From the NCBI GenBank assembly GCA_013397455.1, contig VYZB01000295.1:90271-154270 (forward strand): DNA of 64,000 bases, in the 5' to 3' direction. The notes under the pieces were generated by a model. It saw only the letters and a program-made list of their open reading frames with translations. It was not told the origin of the DNA and did no database searches. A program made the translations under genes and the position numbers. This stretch comes from Crotophaga sulcirostris. Taxonomy: Eukaryota; Chordata; Aves; Cuculiformes; Crotophagidae. Below are positions 38,458 through 50,655 of this stretch, in pieces (position 1 is the stretch's first letter; each line of letters starts with the position of its first letter).

Positions 38458-41400
38458 TGAAATATCAGCCCTTCACACAAAACCCAAGGCAGAAAATCAC
38501 AGTACGTGACTATACTATCCACAAACGCTAACAGAGGCATGTGAAACGTACACCACTATGCCAATATGTTGAACTGTTAGCCAGCTATCAATGGTTATGA
38601 CCTGCTATCAAATCAAATAATAATGATAATTTCTCCATGTGTCATTATGAGTCTCATTCACAGAGATATACTTCTTGCTTCCTTCAACTGCAAGAGTCAG
38701 TAGCATCTCGAACTGTACAGATGCCATAAAATCTTCCAAAGTAAAGAATAAAAAGCTTTTCATCCACCTCTTCTCATCGTTTGTTACCCTGTTGCTCACA
38801 TCAGTGCAATACCTGGTTAATGGAAGTGTTTTTGAAAGTTTGCTTCCATTTTTACCACAAATCACTTAAGTGGGACAGTTCAGAAGCAAAGAGATCCCAT
38901 TTTATCCACAGTCTGCCACCCTTGTTTTCTTATTTACCCAATTCATTTTCAATTAGCATGTGCTCTTGTAAGGCTACTGTTTTGGAATTAAGCTCTTTGC
39001 TGATAAACCTGGACCTACCATAACAAGAAAGGAAAGACCACTAAAACTGGCTGAACTGATTTACAAAAAGAAATCTACGTTTTGAATCCAGCAACTCTTG
39101 CTGCTCCCTCAGTTCAATTTGAGAACAGCATCAGAAAACAAGACTAAAATATGCTACAGAAAAAGGGATGCTTATCTCAACTGAAAGCATGAGAAATGCT
39201 TATATGTAAAGACATCCTTTGTGATTTACCCACAGAAGAGGGGATATTGTTCACTGGAGTTCACTAAGTTACAGAAACAAGAGATCCTTCAGGAATTCAT
39301 TATGTTCTTTGCCTCAAAAATCAGGAAGAAAAAGTAAAAGCAGGTTTAAGTAAAGCTTAAAAAAAGTTCAAAGAATCTTCCATTTACATTTTATATTACA
39401 CACAGGTAGTTAGGGTTAATTTACAGGAAAAAGACCAATTTGCAAACAACTGCTCTGCTGCAGTAACAGAGAGGCAAAAATTACTCATCATTATATAATT
39501 AACGTTATGGTCCTGCTGAAGTATTATGTGTTTTAGCCACTAATACCAGTGAAGGAAAATTCAGAAAAGGGAAACAGACTATAAAAATATTGTTTTGGTA
39601 CACTACAAAAAGCAAAAGTTGACAGGAGAGGTTCAGAAGCTTAGAGCAATAATTGCTTTTAAAAACACAGCATCTCCGAGTTACCTAGACTTGCAGACTG
39701 AAGGGAAGCCCAAGATTGCCAGATTAATGTTTAAGATACCAAAGCATTTCTTCCCGCTCAATTAGAGGAAAAAAGATAGTCAAAGAACATAAAAAAAAAG
39801 ACTTCACACTATTTGTAATTTTATTATTGTAATTTTAGGAACGTGTAAAAATTAATGACAGGAATGAAAAACACAGCCACCCATTCCTCCTTTAACAATA
39901 ATCCATTAGGATTATTGTTAAATTCTAACAATAATTCTAGTTTATCTAATAAAGACAAACTAAGTAATGCCTTCAGGGAACAGATTCATCACTACTGGCC
40001 AAACTCAAGCCAAAATTTCCCTCCTGACATAGCGCAGTAGAACCACGAGTACATTTTGGGACAGATGGATTGAAATATAACTCTCCATGAAGCTTCCAAG
40101 ATTAACCACTGGCTAGCAACTGCATAAAATACTGCTCCACTTTCAAGTTCCAGTTCCCAGTGCCAGCCTCACATGAGCAGTCATCTCTTCCTGAATACAG
40201 ATCTGAAATGCATACAAAAGTTCAAGCAATACAAATTTTCAGCTTTAGTATTCTCTACCAACAGAAAGACAAATACCATTCTCAGTATCCCGCGTCACAA
40301 AATTTGATGATGCAACCTAAGATTATGTTAAAAAAAACCCAAACAAACCAAAAAAACCCACAATTGTGGTAGTTCTCTCATTTAATTAACCTGCACGCCT
40401 CCCAGTATGCATCTCTAATTCGCAAAGACACTACTATGGATTTAGACAGTACAGCAGTTTTACTTTCAGGTTTGATACAGTGGAAAAAAAGTGGTGACAC
40501 ATTAACTGTGCTGTAAAGGAAGTGGCAAGGAGCATTTTAATTTCATCTGAAAATCTGTCAGGACAGTTCTGTCATCATAAACCCAGCTCCCTTCCTTTTT
40601 CATAGTACCACATAGAATGCAATGTGAAAACCTTCCAGTTGCAGAGGATTAATACTGACATTTGAATTTTTCCAATGTATAAGTAATATCAGCTTTAATA
40701 ACAGCCATACACGTCATCCTTTATGTTGTATGACATGTAGAACAAATTTACAGAGTCCTTGTTCTCATAACAGTTCAACAAAAAAGCAGGGATGAAAAAT
40801 ACTTACAGGAGCAAAGATAGTCATTAGAACAAGAAAGAGGAGAAGAGAAGGCATTTCGTATCCATGCCCACTGTTTAGATTAATAGGAAGAGACCAGATA
40901 ACTGGAACGGAAAATGGCTGCTTCAGCGACCTTTAGTGTGCACAATGCCATCCCTGAATATGCATCTTAAAAATGGATATGTTCAAAATACTCATCAAGG
41001 AAAGAGGGAGCAGGCAACTGACAGCCACTTGAGAGAAAAGCAAAGTCTACGGTAAGACTTACAGTTCTGGGCTTTTTACATCAGTTTGATGCATCTCCTT
41101 ATCATTCTATTCCTTTAATTACATTAACGTGTCTTTCATGGCACACCCTTGGTGCTACAGACTGGCTTCTTTAAACACATTTGAAATGTTAATTTAAAAT
41201 GCTAACAGCTATGCACAGTAACAAAGAAGTGTACTATCATGAGATTGATGATATTCATCTGGAAGAAGTATTTAATATAGCAGCAAAATCCTGAGCAACT
41301 GTCAAATAGCTCTTTTCTGTCAACACTCACTTAACAAAGGCTTCAGATGATCTTTACTAGAGAAAGACTATTCTTAGCTGTTTAAAAATGACAGTAGAAC

Positions 41401-42234
41401 AGCCTGATCCCCCTCTAATGGAAGAAAAGTCTTCCAGCATCTCAATGGCCTGAAAGTTTAGTTTGATGATAAAAGCAACATAGCTATTTTTAGCACTCTA
41501 CAGGCATGAAGACACAGCTCTAAACTGTGACCTACAGCTATGCACAGCCAAGCATCACATCATACGACAGCCTTAACTTTAGCTAGAAGCACGTCTGTAG
41601 TTGCGCTTCAGACTATCGTTATTCATCTCGCTACCAACGATACCTTCCGATGGATTTAGCAACAAGCGTTTGAAATTGTTACCATCTTTTTTTAAATTGC
41701 TGCCACCGGCAGAACTCAAGACAAAGGTAGGAGATCTTAATGGACTTCCTACAAAGTATTTGAGAGACCATGTTAGGTTAAATGCATTACTGCTTCTTTC
41801 TGGTACAGAGGATGAAAAAGAACCTTAAAAGCAGAAAAACTTAAACTGTCATATTCAGTACAGAAAGTCATTTTTCTAAGCGCAGTTTGAGCAAATAAAA
41901 AACCAATACAAAAAACCTTGTTTTCTTCCAGCAGTAGTAACAGCCTGGAAACAAGACATGCTAGAGTAAGAGACCTTCAAGCAAACTCACCTGGAACAAG
42001 ACTGTTCACAGACAACTGCCAAGGTAATTTATGTTATTTTATTCCAATTAGTATCCTTGTGTCTGCATGATCTATAACAAACGGCAATTTAAAAGCCTAT
42101 TCCATCAGATTTCTGTTTCCAGATTATGTAAAAAAGAATTATTTAAAATAAAAATTGCTACAGAACTTTTTAAACAGATCATGCAGAGTTCTAGCACTTC
42201 ACTTAACTTCTTAAATGTACAGGTAACTTCAAAT

Positions 42235-42415
42235 TCTGGAGGTTTGGGGTTTTGTGTTTTGTTGGGAGGGAATTTTTGTGGTTGCTTTCTTTTGGGGGGG
42301 TCTTGTTTGGTTGGTTTTCCAGGATTTTTTGAGGGGCGGGGTGGGTTTTTTGAGAGTTGTGTGTGGTTTGGTTTTTCTTGTGTTTTTGGGTGGTTTTGTT
42401 TTTTTAAACCAAATA
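42235..42415. repeat. G/T-only low-complexity tract (A/C on the other strand)
   Basis: About 180 bases with very little A or C on the plus strand, including several runs of four to seven G. The open frames in it translate to low-complexity Gly/Phe or Pro/Lys/Asn sequence and are not genes. It ends about 310 bases before the RD3L start codon. Confidence 0.75.
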
Positions 42416-42527
42416 TAATACCAGGATAAAAAAAATGAATTATTTTCAAGATGACAGATTCGCACTTCTAAATGCTGTAAGCTTCACATAGTTATGTCAA
42501 CTCAGAAAACAGAAAAAAATACTATAA

Positions 42528-44218
<1,691 letters not shown>

Positions 44219-44517
44219 GTTGGTTTGTGTTTCTTTCAAAAAGCTATGTAGCCATTTGCATTCCTTTCTTGTAACTGGTACCCACAAACACTGGAATAAG
44301 AGATGTGACATGCTCCCCTTTTTTCCAAGTTCAGAAATTAAAATGCCTGACTAGAGCTAGTATGCAGTATACAAACTTTACATATCAACTCTCCTTTTAT
44401 CTTTATAGTATCTTAAAAATGTTTCAAGGCACCTTTTAACCAAAAATGTAGATGTTTCTGAAGAAAACTCTGATGCATTTTAGTTTTTAGCCATATACAG
44501 CCTGATGTGCTTAAACA

Positions 44518-44523
44518 ATAAAA
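44518..44523 (+). promoter_or_regulatory. RD3L poly(A) signal
   Basis: AATAAA 300 bases after the RD3L stop codon, the first canonical hexamer downstream on the plus strand. Confidence 0.55.
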
Positions 44524-45955
44524 GAATGTTTTCCTGATTTTGAAACAGCATCAATCCCTGAAGTGTTAGGCAAAAACTTATGTATTTGTCACATAGCTTG
44601 TAGGTTGTATGGGAACTTTATACTGAGTAAAATAAATTATTTAAAATAATATCAGTTATACCAAATCAACTGATAAATACTTTTTGAAGCTGTACAGTTA
44701 TTTCTTACCTTCAAGAGCAATTTCTAAAATTAAAACAATGTCAGAAGTTATAACATCCTGCATGTACTGTTTCTGTATTTTTTCCAGACTGTACTCTGCA
44801 CTTGCTGAAATACCGTGAAGACAGACAACTAAATGAAAACATTGGATATTTAATGGTGTTTAACAACTAGTTCTCTATTCTTTAAAAAGTTAATGAATTG
44901 TTTTATTTCAAATAGTTGTGCTCCTTCATTTGTCTTACTGGAAATTATCGTGAACTAGACTGTATTAAACTCAAACGCTTTGATCAAACCAGACAGTACA
45001 TTTCTAGAATAGCAAGAGTGTAAACAGACCAATTCAAAGCAAGAGGTGATCTTTTTAATTTTCAGTAAAATGAAATTTCATGTTTCTCAGTTGCCATCAT
45101 CTATCACTGTGGGTGTATAATAAAGTTTACAAGAGTGATTGGACATGTAGCAGTTAGGTCACAGTAGACAATTAGAGCAGAAAATCAATGAAAACATATG
45201 CCAAAATTTCCAATTGGGCTCCCATCACTGTATGTAACAAATTTTTATGAGTCTTACGTAATCTCTTCATCTCCAGATTCCCTTTTCATTCGTCTGCCAC
45301 ATCACAGAGAATGGGCAAGATTCACAAAGCTCAGGTCACAAAATGCCCTATATTACCAACACAGAGGGAAACTGCTTCCTCTGATCTTTTCTTCTAAAGA
45401 AAACACTCAGATTTCCTCATGTTGGTAACATATAGCTGAACGGGATTTCCTTAAGCTCCTCTGTTGTATCCTCCATTGAAAAAAGAATTTACTAATAATA
45501 CAACATAAATTCGGAAAAACAAATGGCACAATATTTTCATAAAAGATAAAAATACTATCTAAAAAAAACTTTGGAAAGCTTGTAATCTAGAGAACATTTC
45601 ATGCAGAAGAGTGGAACATAATATACGCAAAAGGTGAAACAATCAGAACTCTCACATACACCGAAATGACAAAGCACAGGAGGACGAGAGCAAATAAATT
45701 CCTACAAGTTTATAATAATAATTAATTGTAGCTCAATATCAGAAGTAACCAGTTCCTCCACTTTCCATAAACTAAAATACACAGAACTTAACAAGCATGT
45801 GCAAACTCATTATATGTGCACTCAGAACTGGCATTAACTTTTTGCCCCTCTTTTGTGCAGCTGCCAGTTTGTGGATAAGTAACAGAAGTCTTGATCTCAA
45901 CTTCTCTGTCCTACTGATGCAGAATAAAAATTATCAGATAATTCTCATCCAGTTG

Positions 45956-46188
45956 TTAACAATCCAGGCGTGGATCCCTGCATGAGGGCATGATCATTTG
46001 AAAGAAACATTTTTCCTCAGTAATAAAGCTTCCCACAGAGTTAAACTTCAAGTTCCTTTTCCATAGGAAAAAGGTAACAAGTACTAAGCATATAAAAGGC
46101 ATTACCAGAATTAATATTGCACTGAGAACTAATATCCGCGGCACTGGTTTCAGACAATAATTTTTATTTGGGCAAATGTGGAAGATTC
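45956..46188 (-). CDS. Unrecognised last exon encoding a transmembrane segment
   Basis: An acceptor (tatcattgcag on the minus strand, 46189-46190) precedes an open exon of 77 codons to a TAA at 45956-45958. It reads IFHICPNKNYCLKPVPR, with two cysteines five residues apart. A hydrophobic span of about 23 residues follows (VLSAILILVMPFICLVLVTF), then WKRNLKF as a positively charged stop-transfer and a short tail ending RLDC. This is the layout of a type I membrane protein's last exon. The family is not recognised. It sits on the TDRD9 strand inside its presumed 5' intron, 1.4 kb beyond the end of RD3L. It could still be a chance frame. Confidence 0.35.
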
Positions 46189-47205
46189 CTGCAATGATAA
46201 TTCACACAAATTAGTTTCTTGAAATGGTATCTTCACAGTTTTCTATTGGAAAATAGGTGAAAAAAATCCCTAGAAGTTTAGCTTAAATTTTAGTTTATGG
46301 AAAACAGCAGGCCAGTAAACAAACAACGTCCACTTCCCTTTATGATCATTGAAAAAACAGGTAGGTGAAAGGAGAAAAAAAAAACCAACAACAAAAAAAC
46401 CACCACAAAACCCCACAAGATGACCACAGGATCCAACTTACCTGTTCTTCGTAAATTTCACTTTAATATAAGCAAATGCAGTCTCAGTTCAGAAACAAAG
46501 ATCTTCAACTAAAACATACGCTAAAAGGCAGTCTCTGAATAAGTTAAAGAAACTATCTAGGCATCATAGCCAATTCAATGTTAAATCCCAATGCAATGCT
46601 AAGTAAATGCACAAAAAGGCTTACCTACTTCCATATGCATGTTTAATTGATGAAACTGATATTAGGTTACCTCATCCAGTTCTGGAGTCTACACTTAGGG
46701 AGAAACCAAACTGGGAATTGGAGAAGGCAGAGGGGAAAAAAAAACATCCAAAGGCTTAGAAAATGCCATCTGCTAAGACCTAATTTTGTCCATTTTTTCA
46801 AAAACAGAAATGAGGTAAACTTCAGAATATGAGCACTTCCATCTGATGAAAGCGTTATGTGCTGTCTCTCTAGTTAAAAAGCAGAGAAAAGTATAGTAAA
46901 AGCAAAGATGTAAGAGGAAAATGACGAACTAAAAAATTTAAATATGTTTTAAATGAATCTGCTAGGTTTACCTCAACATGCTACAAAGAGAATCTGTACC
47001 TCAGTCCACCAGCTAACATGAGCTACTTTCTAGAATTAAGCTTACAGTTAGATTTCAACTATATCAGACAGCAATAACGTGGCTGTAGGCCAGGCATAGT
47101 TTCCCCTGCTGCAGTTACTGTCCAAGAACTCAACTGTTTCTGTTGGCACTTTTTATTTATGGCCTGCATGAGGTGATCTGAAATTATATTGCTCCTTACA
47201 CTAAC

Positions 47206-47303
47206 CCAGATAATATTTCTGACAGTCAGGCAGCTGACACAAGCCACACCAGTGACAGATAGGAGAGTGGTAATAATTTCACAGGGCAGCAAATGTCTCC
47301 CAC
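47206..47303 (-). pseudogene. Possible cysteine-rich exon upstream of the transmembrane exon, frame broken
   Basis: A 98-base segment with a good acceptor (tgcctgactcctgtgcag) and a GTTAGT donor. In the frame whose exit phase fits the transmembrane exon it reads YYHSPICHWCGLCQLPDCQK, with cysteines spaced C-x2-C-x2-C-x4-C. A TGA at 47279-47281 precedes this block. The spacing recalls the small cysteine-rich domains of TNF-receptor family members such as BCMA. A competing frame is open for 131 codons but fits no partner. Confidence 0.25.
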
Positions 47304-47917
47304 CTGCACAGGAGTCAGGCAGGAAAAGAGCACACACAGCTTCCAGCTGAATATGCTGGCTACTAAAAAGGGCTAACTTGGTGAAATGCAAGAAATCAAA
47401 GAGAATAACTAACTTTTCTACGCTTAAGCCTTCAAGTTTTCTATCCTGAACCACGATTGTTTTGATAACAAGGAAGCATTTAAGGGTCTAAATTTCTTTT
47501 AATTCAGTTAAACTTTATCAGAGGAATTAAAAAGTTAATAAACAAGCTACTTAAGGATCAAGATTCCAACCACGATTCCTGAGAACTATTATCTTCCCCT
47601 AACAAGCTCAACTACTATCACTGCTATTCTAGAGGTAGTTTAGGTAACAAGATAAATTTAAATGCCTTAAAAAATGAGGTATCATTGGTACAGAAAAAGA
47701 GCACACTCTACATCTCTTTTTAAAGGACATGTGAGGCTTTTAGATCCCGTTAAGCAGTCTCAGTAACATTTCCATGAAATATTAGTTACTACACACACTT
47801 GTGTGAAGTAACTCACCTGTTATGACTCCTACCAATTTGGTATTAATCCCACACACTCTTACATGCAAATTTGGACAAAAAAAAGTGGAAAGAAAGTCTC
47901 CATCAACAATCCTTGGC

Positions 47918-48482
47918 CTATGTCAGAAACAGCGTGGCCAGGAGAAGCAGGGAAGAGAGCCCCTGTACTCAGCACTGGTGAGGCCATATCTCGAGTGCTG
48001 GGGTCAGTTCTGGGCCCCTCACTACAAGAAGGACATTGAGGGGCTGGAGCGCGTCCAGAGAAAGGCAACAAGGCTGGGGAAGGGGCTGGAGAACAAGTCT
48101 TATGAGGAGCAACTTAGGGAGCTGGGGCTGTTTAGGCTAGAGAAGAGGAGGCTGAGGGGAAACCTCATCACTGTCTACAACTGCCTGAAAGGAGGTTGTA
48201 GCGAGGTGGGTGTTGGTCTCTTCTCTCAAGTGACAGGTGATGGGACGAGGGGAAATGGCCATAAGTTGTGCCAGGGGAGGTTCAGATTGGATATCAGGAA
48301 AAAAATCTTCACCAAAAGGGTTCTCAGGCTGGAAGAGCTGCCCAGGGAGGTGGCTGAGGCACCACCACTCCAGAGGTGTTTAAGAGATGGGTAGATGAGG
48401 TGCTCAGGGCTATGGTTTAGTAGTGGACAGGTACGTTTGGACTCGATGATCTCAAAGGCCTTTTCCAACCAAGCGATCCCAT
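47918..48482 (+). repeat. CR1 LINE 3' part
   Basis: A 560-base CR1 in plus orientation. It starts in the ORF2 end (the frame reads [18 protein letters not shown], typical of CR1) and ends 'ctcgatgatctcaaaggcct'. The long open frame here (47822-48394) is CR1-derived, not a host gene. It directly abuts the CpG island on its left. Confidence 0.93.
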
Positions 48483-48489
48483 TCTTCCA

Positions 48490-48812
48490 TGCCGTGGGGC
48501 GGGGCCGCTCGCAGCCGCCGTGTCCTCCGCGGCGGGAGGGGGCGCTGCGGCGCCTCGCTGGGCGTGGGGGCCGGGTTCGCTATCGCGCCCCTTCCCAGCA
48601 TCCCCCGCGGCGGTAGCGGCAACCGTCTCCGTTCAGTGACCTTCGCTGCCGGCGGTGCTCTCCCGGCCCTCACGGTGGGTTCCGGCCGCAGCCAGCTCTG
48701 CCGGGGGCGGCTCGGGGTTGCGGGTTCAGCCTGGGGACTGGGGTGGCGGCGGCGGCGCTCGAGCTGTGCCGTTTCCCACTCGCGCCGCGCTGCTGGCGCT
48801 GGGTTGGTGAGG
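48490..48812. promoter_or_regulatory. CpG island, probable ATP5MJ promoter (possibly bidirectional with TDRD9)
   Basis: A sharply bounded GC-rich stretch with many CpGs, such as gccgctcgcagccgccgtg, in otherwise AT-rich DNA. It lies 1.8 kb upstream of the first ATP5MJ coding exon, where a non-coding exon 1 is expected. In human the TDRD9 and ATP5MJ genes start head-to-head, so a shared promoter is likely ancestral. No TDRD9 first exon could be read in it on the minus strand. Open frames through it are composition artefacts. Confidence 0.7.
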
Positions 48813-48814
48813 CC

Positions 48815-49258
48815 CAGGAAGATGACCTGAGGGCTGGAGCACCTCCTGTACAAGGACAGGCTGGGAGAGCTGGGGTTGTTCAGCCGGGGGAAGGGAAGGC
48901 TCGAGCGAGACCTCATAGTGGCCTTCTAGTACCTGAAGGGCCTACAGGAGAGGTGGAGAGGGACTTTTCACAAGGGCAGGTCGTGATAGGAGAAGGGGGA
49001 ACAGTTTTAAATGGAAAGGAGGGCGATTTAGATGAGACATTAGGAAGAAATTCATCACAAAGAGAGGGGTGAGACGCTGGCACAGGTTGCCCAGGGAAGG
49101 TGTGGATGCCCCATCACTGGAGATGTTCGAAGCCAGTTTGGATGGGGCTTTGAGCAGCCTGGTGTGGTGGGAGGTGTCCCTGCCCATGGCAGGGAGGTTG
49201 GAACTGAATGACCTTTAAGGTCTCTTCCAACCCAAACCATTCAATGATTCTGTGATTT
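48815..49258 (+). repeat. CR1 LINE 3' fragment
   Basis: A plus-orientation CR1 from 'gatgacctgagggctggag' to 'caatgattctgtgatttc', immediately right of the CpG island. It has all the usual 3' blocks, including 'cacaggttgcccagggaagg'. Confidence 0.93.
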
Positions 49259-49436
49259 CAGAAGAAAAAGGCCAATACGATGTCGTCCTCACTGAGGCCT
49301 TGGGGAAAAGTCTCTGCCCGGTTTAGCAGGGTGTTGGTTGGAAATAGGATTGCTTATTCTCTGTGTTTTGTAGTGGTGCAAAAATCCTTTCCTTCCTTTT
49401 TATTCAGTCTCCTTGTTGGTTAGTATGCCCTGATAT

Positions 49437-49493
49437 TCTGCTGTAGCAGAATTGTTGAAATAATTGAAATATTCTGCTGTAGCAGAATTGCTG
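49437..49493. repeat. Direct repeat with internal palindrome
   Basis: The palindrome 'ttctgctgtagcagaatt' (seven-base arms around GT) occurs twice, 34 bases apart, each followed by similar sequence (gttgaaat / gctgacag). It lies in the first intron of ATP5MJ. Confidence 0.6.
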
Positions 49494-50655
49494 ACAGTAA
49501 GGCACAACTCATCTGAAACTGCAAATACTGACAACTTTGGGGATGGTGCAGTGTTCTTAATAGTATTGCTGAAAGCTGTGTCTCAGCAAGTCTGTCCGCA
49601 ATAATAAATGTGATTGAAATGTCTGTCCATAAGCAAGTAAAGATAAATATGGCTTTGTCTATAATTACACATTAATTACCACGAAGATGCTTTCAGTCTT
49701 GATGAAGCATCTTTATTTTTCCAGTTGTTTTGACATTGGCTACCTTTGCATCCTTTTTGATGCTTGCCAAAGGATGCTTTACATTTAGTAATGGCAAATA
49801 AGTAAGTAGCATTACTTCACAAAAGATTAAATCTTTTTTTTCCTGGTACTCTGTTTTACCATATGCTGTCTATATGTGCGTATACCTGATTTTATTGGGT
49901 TGTAATAAGTGTAAGTAGTGACTATTGGGGTGAAGCACTGAATGTAAGACAGTAGAACATGCAGTATTTCAGTGCAGTGTGGTGCAAATGTGTACTAACA
50001 TGCTGAATGGGAGTTAGGGTAAGCTTTATTTTAAAACATATTGAAGTTTTCTTTTTGTCTAATGAATCTGCACAGAAAGGGAAGATCAGTGGTTTTTATT
50101 GGTAGGTTTCTTGCTCTTGGGGCATACTTTGGAAGTAAAATATTCATGATAAATCATGAATTCAGTACTTGATCATTATTTATATTGCTGTTTTGAGTAG
50201 AAATTACCATGTTGGGAGAGACAGCTATGGGGGAGGGAGGGAAATTGACTTGGTAGCGCAAGGAAGGAGTCTCTCTAGCTTGTATGAATGAGTTTTTCCT
50301 CCTGAGGGGATCTGAAAACATTAAGAAAAAAGCTGTCACTGTTAGGGAGAGAGGAACCTAGCTATTGTTACTCGGTAAATGTTCTGTTGAGTCATCTTTG
50401 AACCCTTTCATCAACCTTAATTTATTATTTTTTATTGTCTTAGCCCATAAATAGCAACCTTAACTCCGAATTTTCATTGTTTTGGAATAAGTACTTTTGC
50501 ATGTTTGGGGTTTTTTTTAACCTGTAAACTGCTGGTGATATAAATCAGGAGTGTGAATATGCATAAATATATATGCACGTATATATATTAAAAAATATAG
50601 TAGGTAAGAAAACATTCACAATACTCATCATGGCAAAACTTCTTATAATTTTCAG

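Noticed and set aside
42067..42449. 114-120-codon frames rich in Gly/Phe or Pro/Lys
   Set aside because: Translation of the G/T low-complexity tract.
47822..48394. 190-codon plus frame, the longest in the window
   Set aside because: It is CR1 ORF2 and tail sequence, not a host gene.
48452..48916. 154-codon minus frame through the CpG island as TDRD9 exon 1
   Set aside because: The content is arginine/proline-rich from GC composition and partly CR1. It has no similarity to the TDRD9 N-terminus.
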